A stretch of DNA of 64,000 nucleotides from Woodsholea maritima DSM 17123 (lineage in GTDB: Bacteria; Pseudomonadota; Alphaproteobacteria; Caulobacterales; Maricaulaceae). How positions within the stretch are numbered: position 1 is the first letter of the stretch; each line of letters opens with the position of its first letter. Under the pieces are notes generated by a model that ran no database searches, had not been told where the DNA came from, and saw nothing but the letters and a program-made list of their open reading frames with translations. The translations under genes were made by a program, and so were the position numbers. The stretch lies in the NCBI RefSeq assembly GCF_000382325.1, contig NZ_KB908061.1:28681-92680 (forward strand), read 5' to 3'. Below are positions 35,418 to 43,555 of the stretch, piece by piece.

Positions 35418-35840
35418 TTAGCCAACAATCTCAGTACCGGCGAAGAAGTAAGCGATCTCAACCGCTGCGGTCTCTTCGGCGTCTGAACCGTGTACAGAAT
35501 TGGCATCAATGCTTTCTGCGAATTCTTTACGGATGGTGCCTTCTGCAGCGTCAGCGGGGTTGGTGGCGCCCATCAGCTCGCGATATTTCGCGATGGCGTT
35601 TTCACCTTCGAGAACCTGAACCACAACGGGGCCAGAGATCATGAAAGAGACCAGGTCGTTGAAGAAGCCGCGCTCTTTGTGCACGCCGTAGAAGGTTTCA
35701 GCCTGAGCCTTGGTCAGGTGAATGCGCTTTTGCGCGATGATGCGCAGGCCAGCCTCTTCGATTTTGGCGTTGATTTTGCCCGTCAGATTGCGTGCAGTTG
35801 CGTCTGGCTTGATGATAGAAAAGGTGCGTTGCAGCGCCAT
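35418..35840 (-). CDS. ndk: Nucleoside diphosphate kinase
   Basis: 140 residues, the usual length. It transfers the gamma-phosphate of ATP to nucleoside diphosphates. [12 protein letters not shown] binds nucleotide, and the active histidine is H117 in NSVHGSD. The start [13 protein letters not shown] is the family start. It is divergent from the ABC-F gene, with 97 bases between them. Confidence 0.98.
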   Translation of the reverse strand: MALQRTFSIIKPDATARNLTGKINAKIEEAGLRIIAQKRIHLTKAQAETFYGVHKERGFFNDLVSFMISGPVVVQVLEGENAIAKYRELMGATNPADAAEGTIRKEFAESIDANSVHGSDAEETAAVEIAYFFAGTEIVG

Positions 35841-35937
35841 AGTCTTTTATCCTTCTAAGACATGGTGAGAAAACGAAGTCGCGCGGCTTATAACCGGGCT
35901 TTCGCGATCTGTGAAGGCGTGCTAGCTCCCCCTTCCC

Positions 35938-37821
35938 ATGTTGCACATCAATGACCTCACTTATCGTATAGAAGGACGACTGCTTTTTGAGCAGACGACC
36001 TTTATGTTGCCGGCCAAAACCAAGATGGGTTTTGTCGGGCGTAATGGTACGGGTAAATCGACCCTGTTCCGCCTGATCCGCGGCGAGATCAGCCCCGATG
36101 ATGGCTCGATCAGCATTCACCCCAGCACCCGCGTGGGCAGTGTCGAGCAGGAGGCCCCCGGCGGGCCGATCTCCATCCTCGATTTCGTCTTGAGCGCCGA
36201 TCATGAGCGCGCCGATCTGTTGGCGCGCGCCGAAACGGCCACCGATGCCCATGACATCGCCGAGATCCAGACCCGCCTGGCCGATATTGAGGCCCATTCC
36301 GCCGAAGCGCGCGCAGGCTCCATCCTGCATGGTCTGGGCTTTAGCGCCGAGGATCAGCGCCGGCCCTGTAGCGATTTTTCCGGCGGCTGGCGCATGCGCG
36401 CGGCCTTGGCGGCGACCTTGTTTGCGCGCCCCGACCTCCTCCTCCTCGATGAGCCGACCAATTATCTCGATCTGGAAGGCGCGATCTGGCTGGAGGCCTA
36501 TATCAAGAAATTCCCCGGCGCAGTGTTCTTGATCTCCCACGACCGCGAGCTGCTTAACAGTTGCACCGATTTGATCGCGCATTTGAAAGATTGCAAGATC
36601 ACGATCTGGGACGGGCCGTTTGATAATTTCGAGCGTCAATTGGCCGAACGCCAGCGCCTGCAGATGAAATTGAAAGAGCGCCAAGATGATGAGCGGCGCA
36701 AGCTGCAAGCCTTCGTAGATCGCTTCAAGGCCAAGGCCAGCAAAGCCAAACAGGCCCAGTCGCGCGTCAAGCGGATGGAGAAGATGCAGCCCATCGCCAC
36801 GGCGGTCGATGATCCGGTGGCGCCCTTCGATCTCCCCATGGCCCAGCGGCGCATGTCGCCCCCCATTGTGCGCATCGAGGATGGGGCCACGGGCTATGAC
36901 CCGGAAAAGCCCATCTTAAAGGGCATGAATTTACGCATTGATGGCGATGATCGCATCGGCCTGTTAGGGCGCAATGGTGCGGGTAAATCTACGCTCGCCA
37001 AGCTGTTGACCGATCAAATCGACGTGCTTGATGGCACTATGAAGAAGCATAAAAAGCTGGTCATCGCCCATTTTGCCCAGCACCAGATCGACGCGCTGCA
37101 TCCCAAAACCTCGGCCTATGAACATGTCATCGAGCTGATGCCCGACGCCACTGAGGCCCAGCGCCGCGCGCGTCTGGCCCGCTTTGGCCTGCCCTCTGAT
37201 CGTCAGGAAACGCCGGCGGAAAATCTTTCGGGCGGTGAAAAAGCGCGCCTGTTGATGAACCTCATCAGCTTTCATGGCGCCCACCTCCTCATCCTCGACG
37301 AGCCGACCAACCATTTGGATATGGATAGCCGCGCGGCCCTGATTGAGGCGATCAACACCTATGAGGGGGCCGTTCTGGTCATCTCGCATGACCGCTATCT
37401 GATTGAAAGCTGTGTGGATAGGCTCTGGCTGTGCGCCAATGGCACGGTTGGGCCGTATAATGAGGATATGGAGGCTTATCGCCGCTTCCTCCTCAAAGGG
37501 GAAGAGGATGGCGAGAAATCCAAAGCCAAGGCCAAGCCCGATGAAAAGGCGGTGCGTCGACGCTCAGCGGCGGAAAAGCGCGAAGCCTTGAAGCCCTTAA
37601 AAGCCGAAGCGGCGAAATGGGAAAAGGAAATCGAGCGCCTGAAGGGCATTCTCGTCACCCTGGATAAGGGTCTGGCCGTGCCGGGCCTGTGGGAGAAGGA
37701 TCCCACAACCGCGACCGAGCTGAACAAAAAACGCGCCCGCGCCGAGGAATTACTGGAAAAGGCCGAGGAAAACTGGCTCGACGTCGCCACTCAACTCGAA
37801 GAGGCCGAAGCCGAGGATTAA
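35938..37821 (+). CDS. ABC-F family ATPase (YheS/Uup-like)
   Basis: 627 residues with two ABC domains and no membrane segment, so it acts on ribosomes rather than in transport. Domain 1: Walker A GRNGTGKST, signature FSGGWRMR, Walker B LLLLDEPTNYLD. Domain 2: GRNGAGKST, LSGGEKAR, LLILDEPTNHLD. The linker between the domains (about 230-290) is basic and helical, the P-site tRNA interaction motif. A charged coiled-coil tail (about 525-625) follows. Length and the start MLHINDLTYRI fit YheS-type proteins best; the exact role of that subgroup is not settled. Confidence 0.92.
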   Translation: MLHINDLTYRIEGRLLFEQTTFMLPAKTKMGFVGRNGTGKSTLFRLIRGEISPDDGSISIHPSTRVGSVEQEAPGGPISILDFVLSADHERADLLARAETATDAHDIAEIQTRLADIEAHSAEARAGSILHGLGFSAEDQRRPCSDFSGGWRMRAALAATLFARPDLLLLDEPTNYLDLEGAIWLEAYIKKFPGAVFLISHDRELLNSCTDLIAHLKDCKITIWDGPFDNFERQLAERQRLQMKLKERQDDERRKLQAFVDRFKAKASKAKQAQSRVKRMEKMQPIATAVDDPVAPFDLPMAQRRMSPPIVRIEDGATGYDPEKPILKGMNLRIDGDDRIGLLGRNGAGKSTLAKLLTDQIDVLDGTMKKHKKLVIAHFAQHQIDALHPKTSAYEHVIELMPDATEAQRRARLARFGLPSDRQETPAENLSGGEKARLLMNLISFHGAHLLILDEPTNHLDMDSRAALIEAINTYEGAVLVISHDRYLIESCVDRLWLCANGTVGPYNEDMEAYRRFLLKGEEDGEKSKAKAKPDEKAVRRRSAAEKREALKPLKAEAAKWEKEIERLKGILVTLDKGLAVPGLWEKDPTTATELNKKRARAEELLEKAEENWLDVATQLEEAEAED

Positions 37822-37860
37822 TCCCAACCCTGCAGTATAGCCCCCGGCTCTCCATGGATT

Positions 37861-38231
37861 CCAAATCAAGTTTGGGGTGACACATGTATGGATTGCCAGA
37901 CGCCTTCGGCGTCGGCAATGACGAAGGCAGATCTGAAAGCCTCTTTCGCGTCATCCCCGACGCGGTACGCGTCTGGGGATCCATGGATCCCGGCTCTACG
38001 CTAACGCTTGGCCGGGAACGCGTCTTCGATCTGAAGGATCGCAAGCGCGAACGCGCGCCCGCAGCGAAGCGAAGCGAGGATGCTAAAATAAATCACGGCC
38101 CCGGACGTGATCCGGGGTCTAGATCATAAAGAATCGCCCTGTCATCCCGGACGAACATCAGTGAGATCCGGGATCAATTGAGTTTGCCATCCCGCACACT
38201 AGATCCCCGATCAAGTCGGGGATGACAGATC
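37861..38231. repeat. 371-bp direct repeat, copy 1
   Basis: This stretch recurs 632 bases to the right with no shift in register. The first 290 bases differ at only about five positions; a 35-base internal part (38151-38185) differs; the last 46 are again nearly identical. It is built of smaller palindromes found elsewhere in the window, such as CCCCGGA..TGA..TCCGGGG and CCCCGACGCG..CGCGTCTGGGG. Short open frames inside it occur identically in both copies and are not credible genes. Together with copy 2 it fills the gene-free stretch 37822-38937. Confidence 0.9.
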
Positions 38232-38244
38232 AGGGTAGACTTAT

Positions 38245-38388
38245 CCTCCCCTGTTTACGGGGGAGGTGGCCTGAAAGGCCGCAGGGGGCCATGCCTGTCG
38301 GGCAAAAGTCCACGCAGTAAGAACCCTCCGCGCGCGCGCCCTCAGTCAGCGACGCTGACAGCTCCCCCGTAAACGAGGGAGCACAAGA
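38245..38388. repeat. Insert between the direct repeats, bounded by inverted hairpin units
   Basis: The left end has CCTCCCC and GGGGGAGG around TGTTTAC, then GGCCTGAAAGGCC. The right end has the same unit inverted: TCAGCGACGCTGA followed by GCTCCCCCGTAAACGAGGGAGC. Similar units recur at about 41940-41990, 42225-42275 and 63845-63895, so this is a second dispersed repeat family. It has no coding potential. Confidence 0.8.
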
Positions 38389-38492
38389 CATTGTCATCCC
38401 GGCCAAGCGCAGCGTAGAGCCGGGATCCATGCCGTGACCGAGTGTCAAATTTTGACCGACCAGAACCCAGCGCAGCCCGTCCGGCATGGCCC

Positions 38493-38863
38493 CCAAATCA
38501 AGTTTGGGGTGACACATGTATGGATTGCCAGACGCCTTCGGCGTCGGCAATGACGAAGGCAGATCTGAAAGCCTCTTTCGCGTCATCCCCGACGCGGTAC
38601 GCGTCTGGGGATCCATGGATCCCGGCTCTGCGCTATCGCTTGGCCGGGAACGCGTCTTCGATCTGAAGGATCGCAAGCGCGAACGCGCGCCCGCAGCGAA
38701 GCGAAGCGAGGATGCTAAAATAAATCACGGCCCCGGACTTGATCCGGGGTCTAGATCATAAAGAAGCGCCCTGTCATCCCGGCCAAGCGCAGCGTAGAGC
38801 CGGGATCTATTAAGCTTGCCATCCCGCACACTAGATCCCCGATCAAGTCGAGGATGACAGGCT
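38493..38863. repeat. 371-bp direct repeat, copy 2
   Basis: Second copy of the block at 37861-38231, in the same orientation. The near identity over 290 bases implies recent duplication or gene conversion. It ends 75 bases before the 3' end of the MarR-GNAT gene. No transposase or terminal target duplication was seen. Confidence 0.9.
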
Positions 38864-38937
38864 TTGAGACAGTATCGCTAATCACCAAGCAAGTGTCGAA
38901 AGAGCCCCAACTCAACACCGCGATAACGTCACATCCT

Positions 38938-40101
38938 TCATCCCTTTTGCACGACGGCGACATTCATCTCACAGCGGGGGCGGAAACCGATGCGAGTATA
39001 AAGCCCGATGGCGGTATCATTATCCGCCCAGGAATGCAGGAAGGCGACCTGGCCGCGCGCGCGGATCTCTGCGGTGACATAGGCCGAAAGATGATAGGCG
39101 AGCCCCTGCCCGCGAAAATCAGGATGACTGCACACACCGCTGACCTCACAAAATCCGGGAAAGGCCATGCGCTCCCCCGCCATAGCGGCCAGCCGTCCAT
39201 TCATTCGGATCCCCCACCAGCGGCCCATATAGAATGTGCGATCAAAGAAGGGGCCCGGCTCAGTCAGATGGGCCAACGCCACCATTTGGGGAATATCCTC
39301 TTCGCTCAGCGCGACTATCTCTGGCGCGTTGTCACGCATCGCCACCGCGCCATCCAACACCATCTGCACCCCCTTGGCAGTTTTCAAAACCTCAAGATTT
39401 TCAGGCAGGTTCAAGGGCGTGCGCTGGATCAGATATACAGGGCGATGAGGCTCAATCAGCGCTACCAAAGCGGACATATCCGCGTCATCATCACTGGCCG
39501 CACTGGCAAAGGCATTGACCTCGGGCAAGAAAATTCGCGCCCGCGGCGTACCTCGTGACAGGGCAAAATGGCGATGGCTCAGCGTATGCCAGACCGGACG
39601 ATCAAGAGCAGCATAGGCCGCATCACGCGTGAGCGCTAACCGGTGGGGAAAACTCGCCTCAGCCAAGCGCGCCTCCAGGGCGTTTAATTGCTCCAGCAAA
39701 CTGCCCTCCAGGGGCAAACAGGTGCGCATCACCGCAGCCTCCACATCGGGCCAAATGTGATCGCGCGCCTCATCCACCCGGCGCTGGCCCTCTGTGCTCA
39801 ACACCGCGCGGCGCACCCGCTTGTCATTAGGGTCAATCTGGTCTTCCACCCAGCCGCATTTTTTGAGCTTACCCACAATCTGGGTCACGCCCGGCTGGCT
39901 GATCCCCAGGGTCTGGGCAAGATCCTTGATCGCCATCGCCCCCGCCTCATCCAGCACCGAGAGGACCGGACACAGGCTGGCGGTAAAGGGACTGCCCCCC
40001 GCACTATGAAGACTTTGCGCTTCGGCCTGCAGCGCCTCACCAATACGCTTAAACCGGCTGCCTAAGGTCAAATATCCTTTGTCACGCAAGGCGTCTCGCA
40101 T
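38938..40101 (-). CDS. MarR-family regulator fused to a GNAT acetyltransferase
   Basis: 387 residues. The N-terminal half (about 1-150) is a MarR winged helix: MAIKDLAQTLGISQPGVTQ is the recognition region and DPNDKRVRRAVLSTEG the wing. The C-terminal half is a GNAT domain with acetyl-CoA motif HPDFRGQGLAYHLSAYV and NDTAIGLYTRIGFRP. It probably senses or acetylates a small molecule and controls transcription. I chose the ATG at 40101 over the preceding TTG; GGAGTGAG lies just upstream. A perfect 32-bp palindrome abuts this ribosome site, suggesting self-repression. ruvX is divergent from it. Confidence 0.9.
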   Translation of the reverse strand: MRDALRDKGYLTLGSRFKRIGEALQAEAQSLHSAGGSPFTASLCPVLSVLDEAGAMAIKDLAQTLGISQPGVTQIVGKLKKCGWVEDQIDPNDKRVRRAVLSTEGQRRVDEARDHIWPDVEAAVMRTCLPLEGSLLEQLNALEARLAEASFPHRLALTRDAAYAALDRPVWHTLSHRHFALSRGTPRARIFLPEVNAFASAASDDDADMSALVALIEPHRPVYLIQRTPLNLPENLEVLKTAKGVQMVLDGAVAMRDNAPEIVALSEEDIPQMVALAHLTEPGPFFDRTFYMGRWWGIRMNGRLAAMAGERMAFPGFCEVSGVCSHPDFRGQGLAYHLSAYVTAEIRARGQVAFLHSWADNDTAIGLYTRIGFRPRCEMNVAVVQKG

Positions 40102-40114
40102 CAAAACTCACTCC

Positions 40115-40146
40115 ATAAATAAGTAATTATATAATTACTTATTTAT
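40115..40146. promoter_or_regulatory. Perfect 32-bp AT-rich palindrome, probable MarR operator
   Basis: ATAAATAAGTAATTAT is followed directly by its exact reverse complement. The palindrome ends at the ribosome site of the MarR-GNAT gene, 14 bases before the ATG. MarR proteins bind such AT-rich inverted repeats, so this is very likely the self-regulatory site. It is far more AT-rich than its surroundings. Confidence 0.82.
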
Positions 40147-40246
40147 ATAAATGTGTAAAGCCCCAAGCTTTGCATTTCACAACAAAATTCATCTCACACT
40201 CAGCCTAGCCTTTGCCAAAGCGCGAAGACGGGCGTAGAGAGGCATT

Positions 40247-40720
40247 ATGCCTCGCCTGACCTCGCTTCATGATTTACCGCCCGGCCCCTTGATGGGGGTT
40301 GATGTCGGGTCCAAGACTTTGGGCCTGGCCGTGTGCAATCGCGACCGCACCTTGGTGAGCGCGCTGGAGACGATCTGGCGCGAGAAATTTACCCCCGATG
40401 CGCAAAAACTGCTTTCGCTTTATGATGAGCGCGCCTGTCAGGGTCTGGTCATTGGCCTGCCCATTTCGATGGATGGCGGGGATAGCCGCAGCGCCCAATC
40501 TGCGCGCTCTTTCGCCACGAATATGCTGCGCCTTCGTGATCTGCCGATCGTGTTCCAAGATGAGCGCCTGTCGACCTTTGCCGCGACCGAGCGTCTGATC
40601 GAAGCCGGTGTCAAGCCCAGCCATCGCAAAGCCAGGCTGGATGGTGAAGCCGCCGCCATCATCTTACAGGGCGCACTTGATGCTTTACATCAAGGTTTAG
40701 AGCCCCCCGACCCCGCCTGA
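40247..40720 (+). CDS. ruvX: RuvX/YqgF family putative pre-16S rRNA nuclease
   Basis: 157 residues with an RNase H-like fold. MGVDVGSKTLGLAVC holds the first acidic residue (D19), LVIGLPISMDGGDS the middle strand, and VFQDERLST the next acidic residues; HRKARLDGEAAAIILQ is the end of the family. It is linked to 16S rRNA 5'-end maturation and was earlier proposed as a Holliday-junction resolvase. It is divergent from the MarR-GNAT gene. Confidence 0.95.
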   Translation: MPRLTSLHDLPPGPLMGVDVGSKTLGLAVCNRDRTLVSALETIWREKFTPDAQKLLSLYDERACQGLVIGLPISMDGGDSRSAQSARSFATNMLRLRDLPIVFQDERLSTFAATERLIEAGVKPSHRKARLDGEAAAIILQGALDALHQGLEPPDPA

Positions 40721-40745
40721 ATCCCCCCGCAGAGAAAGCCCCGCC

Positions 40746-41672
40746 ATGAGCCCCATCTTCGCTGCCCTGATCCCGATCGCTGGCCTGATCACTTTGGGAT
40801 GGGGGTTGCGCAAGTCGGCGCTGGTCCATGGCGATTTATGGGGCGGGATCAATAAGCTGTCCTATGTGGGGCTGTTACCGGCGCTGTTGTTTTCCACAAT
40901 CAGCCGCGCAGATTTTCGCGGCCTGGAAGCGGGCCCCTTTCTGATCACCGTCACCTTGGGCTTTGTCATTATGGGCGCGGTATGCCTGGCCCTCAAACCG
41001 GTCTTAAAGACCGATGGCCCGACCTATACCAGCGTTTTTCAAGGCGGATTACGCTGGAATGGCTTTGTACTGTTTGCGCTCGCCGCCCCGGCCTTTGGCG
41101 CAGAGGGCGCAGCGCTCGCCGCCCTCGTCTTCGCACCTACCGTGCCTTTGATAAATATGATGAGTGTCGCGGTGATGACCGTCTGGGGTAAGTCCGGCAA
41201 GAAGCCCAATGCGCGCCGGGTCTTTATGCGCATCCTGACCAATCCCTTGATCTTGGGCTGTGCGGCCGGGGTACTCGCCAATGCGCTAGGCTGGTTCCAG
41301 GTGGGGCCTGTGGCCGATACCGCAGAGTTGGCCGGGCGCGCCGCCCTGCCCCTGATTTTGCTATGCATCGGGGCGGGACTGGATTTCTCCGCCGTGCGCG
41401 CCAAACCGCTCCTCCTCAGCCTGGCGGTGGTGTTAAAGCTGATCATCTCCCCGGCCGTCTTTTATGGCCTGGGGCGATTAATGGGGATGGAGGGGTTAGA
41501 ACTGGCGCTGATCACTGCGGTTGGGGCCACGCCGGGCGCGGCAGGCTCTTACGTTTTGGCCAAGGAAATGGGCGGCGATGCGGAATTGACCGCCGGTCAT
41601 GTCACCGTCACCACGATCCTGGCCTTTATTATGCTGCCCATTTGGATCTCCCTCACCGGCTATATGGGATAA
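40746..41672 (+). CDS. AEC (auxin efflux carrier) family transporter
   Basis: 308 residues with about ten membrane segments. The two halves repeat the same fold around ALLFSTISRADF and GAGLDFSAVRAK, with conserved glycines and the C-terminal GATPGAAGSYVLAKEMGGD. AEC proteins in bacteria are thought to carry organic acids or amino acids out of or into the cell; the substrate cannot be told. It follows ruvX by 25 bases. A repeat island begins about 40 bases after the stop. Confidence 0.88.
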   Translation: MSPIFAALIPIAGLITLGWGLRKSALVHGDLWGGINKLSYVGLLPALLFSTISRADFRGLEAGPFLITVTLGFVIMGAVCLALKPVLKTDGPTYTSVFQGGLRWNGFVLFALAAPAFGAEGAALAALVFAPTVPLINMMSVAVMTVWGKSGKKPNARRVFMRILTNPLILGCAAGVLANALGWFQVGPVADTAELAGRAALPLILLCIGAGLDFSAVRAKPLLLSLAVVLKLIISPAVFYGLGRLMGMEGLELALITAVGATPGAAGSYVLAKEMGGDAELTAGHVTVTTILAFIMLPIWISLTGYMG

Positions 41673-41714
41673 GGGGGAAGAGCAACCTCAGGGTCGCAAG
41701 GAAAAAGAAACCCG

Positions 41715-42425
41715 TCATCCTGGACGAACGACAGTGAGATCCGGGATCTATTGAGTTTGCCCCATAGGGAGATAGATCCCGGCTCAAGGCCGGGATGACA
41801 GCGGATATCTATACTCACGCGGCCCCGGACTTGATCCGGGGTCCATGCCGGAAGGGTTGAGCTGGGTTCTGCTCGATCAGAATAAACTGCACACTCACGG
41901 CATGGATGCCAGATCACGTCTGGCATAACAAACAGGGTGTGCTCCCCTGTTTACGGGGGAGCTGTCAGCGAAGCTGACTGAGGGGGCATGAGGACACAGA
42001 AGGTTACTCTTAAAGAATCCCCATAGTGTCATCGCGGGCAAGCGATAGCGCGACCCGGGATCTATTGAGTTTGCCCCATAGGGAGATAGATCCCGGCTCA
42101 AGGCCGGGAACCCATGTTAAATCGAACCATAACGCGGCCCCGAACGTGATCCGGGGTCCAAAATCGAACCCATAGGGTTCGCAAGCGTGAACGCGCGCCC
42201 GCAGCGAAGCGAGGAGCTTTAAAAACACGCCCCCTCCGGTCCTAACGGACCACCTCCCCCGCTTTGCAGGGGAGGACATATCTCACATCTGTCACCCCAA
42301 ACTTGTGTCACCCCAAACTTGATTTGGGGTCCATGCTGGACAGCTTGAGCCAAATTCTGCTCGATCCGAATATACTGCAAGCTCACGGCATGGATCCAGG
42401 CTCAAGGCCGCGATGACAAAACCTC
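41715..42425. repeat. Island of dispersed palindromic repeats
   Basis: The gene-free stretch 41673-42562 is mostly repeats. A 53-base unit (GGGATCTATTGAG...CCGGGA) occurs at 41743-41795 and again at 42057-42109. CCCCGGACTTGATCCGGGG palindromes occur near 41823 and, slightly changed, near 42140. The CTCCCC/GGGGAG hairpin family appears at about 41940-41990 and 42225-42275. A unit with TTCTGCTCGATC occurs near 41869 and 42355. No credible gene was found. The pyrB promoter must lie in the last 130 bases. Confidence 0.85.
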
Positions 42426-42562
42426 AATGGCGCAAACACCGCCGCAAATCACCTCACCCACACCTCACCTCTTGTGGGCTCGCGCAACGGGGCTTATACC
42501 GCTTGGCCAATTGCCAGTCATACGCGCCGTGTTTTGCCTGAGCGCGATAAGGATGGTCCCCC

Positions 42563-43555
42563 ATGAGTGCTGACCCTTATGCCTACACCTTCCCTCACAG
42601 TGATCTGTTGAGTGTCGGCGGGCTCAATCCCATTGATCTTCAAATGATTTTCACCCGCGCCGAGGAACATTTCGCGCGTAATCAGGGTGAGGACAAAAAG
42701 CTGGGCACCTTAAAAGGTTTAACCCAGATCAATCTTTTCTTCGAAGCCTCTACCCGCACCTTGGCCTCGTTTGAGCTAGCCGGGAAGCGCCTGGGCGCGG
42801 ACGTTGTCAACTTCTCCGCGGGCAATGCCTCGATCAAAAAGGGCGAGAGCCTGGCCGATACTGCCCTGACGCTGGCCGCGATGAAGCCTGATCTTCTGGT
42901 CGTGCGCCATGGCAGCGCCGGGGCGGCGCGCTTCTTTGCCCAAACCACCGGGATCGCCACGGTCAATGCCGGGGATGGTGCCCATGAACACCCCACACAA
43001 GCCCTGCTCGATAGCTTCACCTTGATCCAGCGCTGGGGCGATGTCGCCGGGCGCCGGATTGCGATTGTCGGCGATATTTTACACTCGCGCGTGGCACGCT
43101 CGAATATCGCGCTGCTTAATTTGATGCATGCCGAGGTGCGGGTCTGTGGCCCAGCGACCTTGCTGCCCGGTGATATTGATCAATGGGGGGTCAGCGTCTT
43201 TCATGATCTCGATCAAGCCCTTGAGGGCTGCGATGCGGTGATGACGCTACGTATTCAGCGTGAGCGCATGTCCAACGGTCTGTTGGCCTCAGAACGTGAA
43301 TATGGGGCGCTTTATGGCCTCAATCACCAGCGCCTGGAACATGCCAAGCCCGATTGCCTGATCATGCATCCCGGCCCGATGAACCGCAATGTGGAGATTT
43401 CCAGCGCCCTGGCCGATGACCCGGATATCTCTTTGATCTTGGATCAGGTCGAGTCGGGTGTGGCAGTGCGTATGGCGATTTTAGAGCTGTTGGCCCAGAA
43501 GGCCCCGTCTATGACCTGGCAAGACCGGGTCAATTATCGTGAGGGAGACGCGTGA
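42563..43555 (+). CDS. pyrB: Aspartate carbamoyltransferase catalytic chain
   Basis: 330 residues. It condenses carbamoyl phosphate with aspartate in pyrimidine synthesis. The carbamoyl-phosphate site is FEASTRTLASFE, then HEHPTQALLDSF, and the aspartate end has MTLRIQRERM and IMHPGPMNR. No pyrI gene follows. Instead the next gene encodes a dihydroorotase-like protein lacking its metal ligands, which in Pseudomonas-type ATCases is a structural partner of PyrB. First of four tightly packed genes. Confidence 0.97.
   Translation: MSADPYAYTFPHSDLLSVGGLNPIDLQMIFTRAEEHFARNQGEDKKLGTLKGLTQINLFFEASTRTLASFELAGKRLGADVVNFSAGNASIKKGESLADTALTLAAMKPDLLVVRHGSAGAARFFAQTTGIATVNAGDGAHEHPTQALLDSFTLIQRWGDVAGRRIAIVGDILHSRVARSNIALLNLMHAEVRVCGPATLLPGDIDQWGVSVFHDLDQALEGCDAVMTLRIQRERMSNGLLASEREYGALYGLNHQRLEHAKPDCLIMHPGPMNRNVEISSALADDPDISLILDQVESGVAVRMAILELLAQKAPSMTWQDRVNYREGDA

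Noticed and set aside
35698..36708. 336-codon open frame on the minus strand across ndk and the ABC-F gene
   Set aside because: It overlaps two well-supported genes and has no recognisable domain; it is a GC-driven antisense frame.
37884..38129. 81-codon frame, repeated almost unchanged at 38516-38761
   Set aside because: Both lie wholly within the duplicated repeat block. Identity comes from the DNA duplication, and there is no ribosome site or protein-like composition.
37822..38937. Possible CRISPR array
   Set aside because: The repeats vary in length and spacing and are palindromic units of several types; there are no uniform spacers and no cas genes.
38854..39558. 234-codon open frame on the plus strand
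   Set aside because: It lies antisense to the GNAT half of the MarR-GNAT gene, which has clear motifs.
40115..40146. Phage or integron attachment site at the AT-rich palindrome
   Set aside because: There is no integrase or tRNA nearby, and its place at the start of a MarR gene explains it better as an operator.
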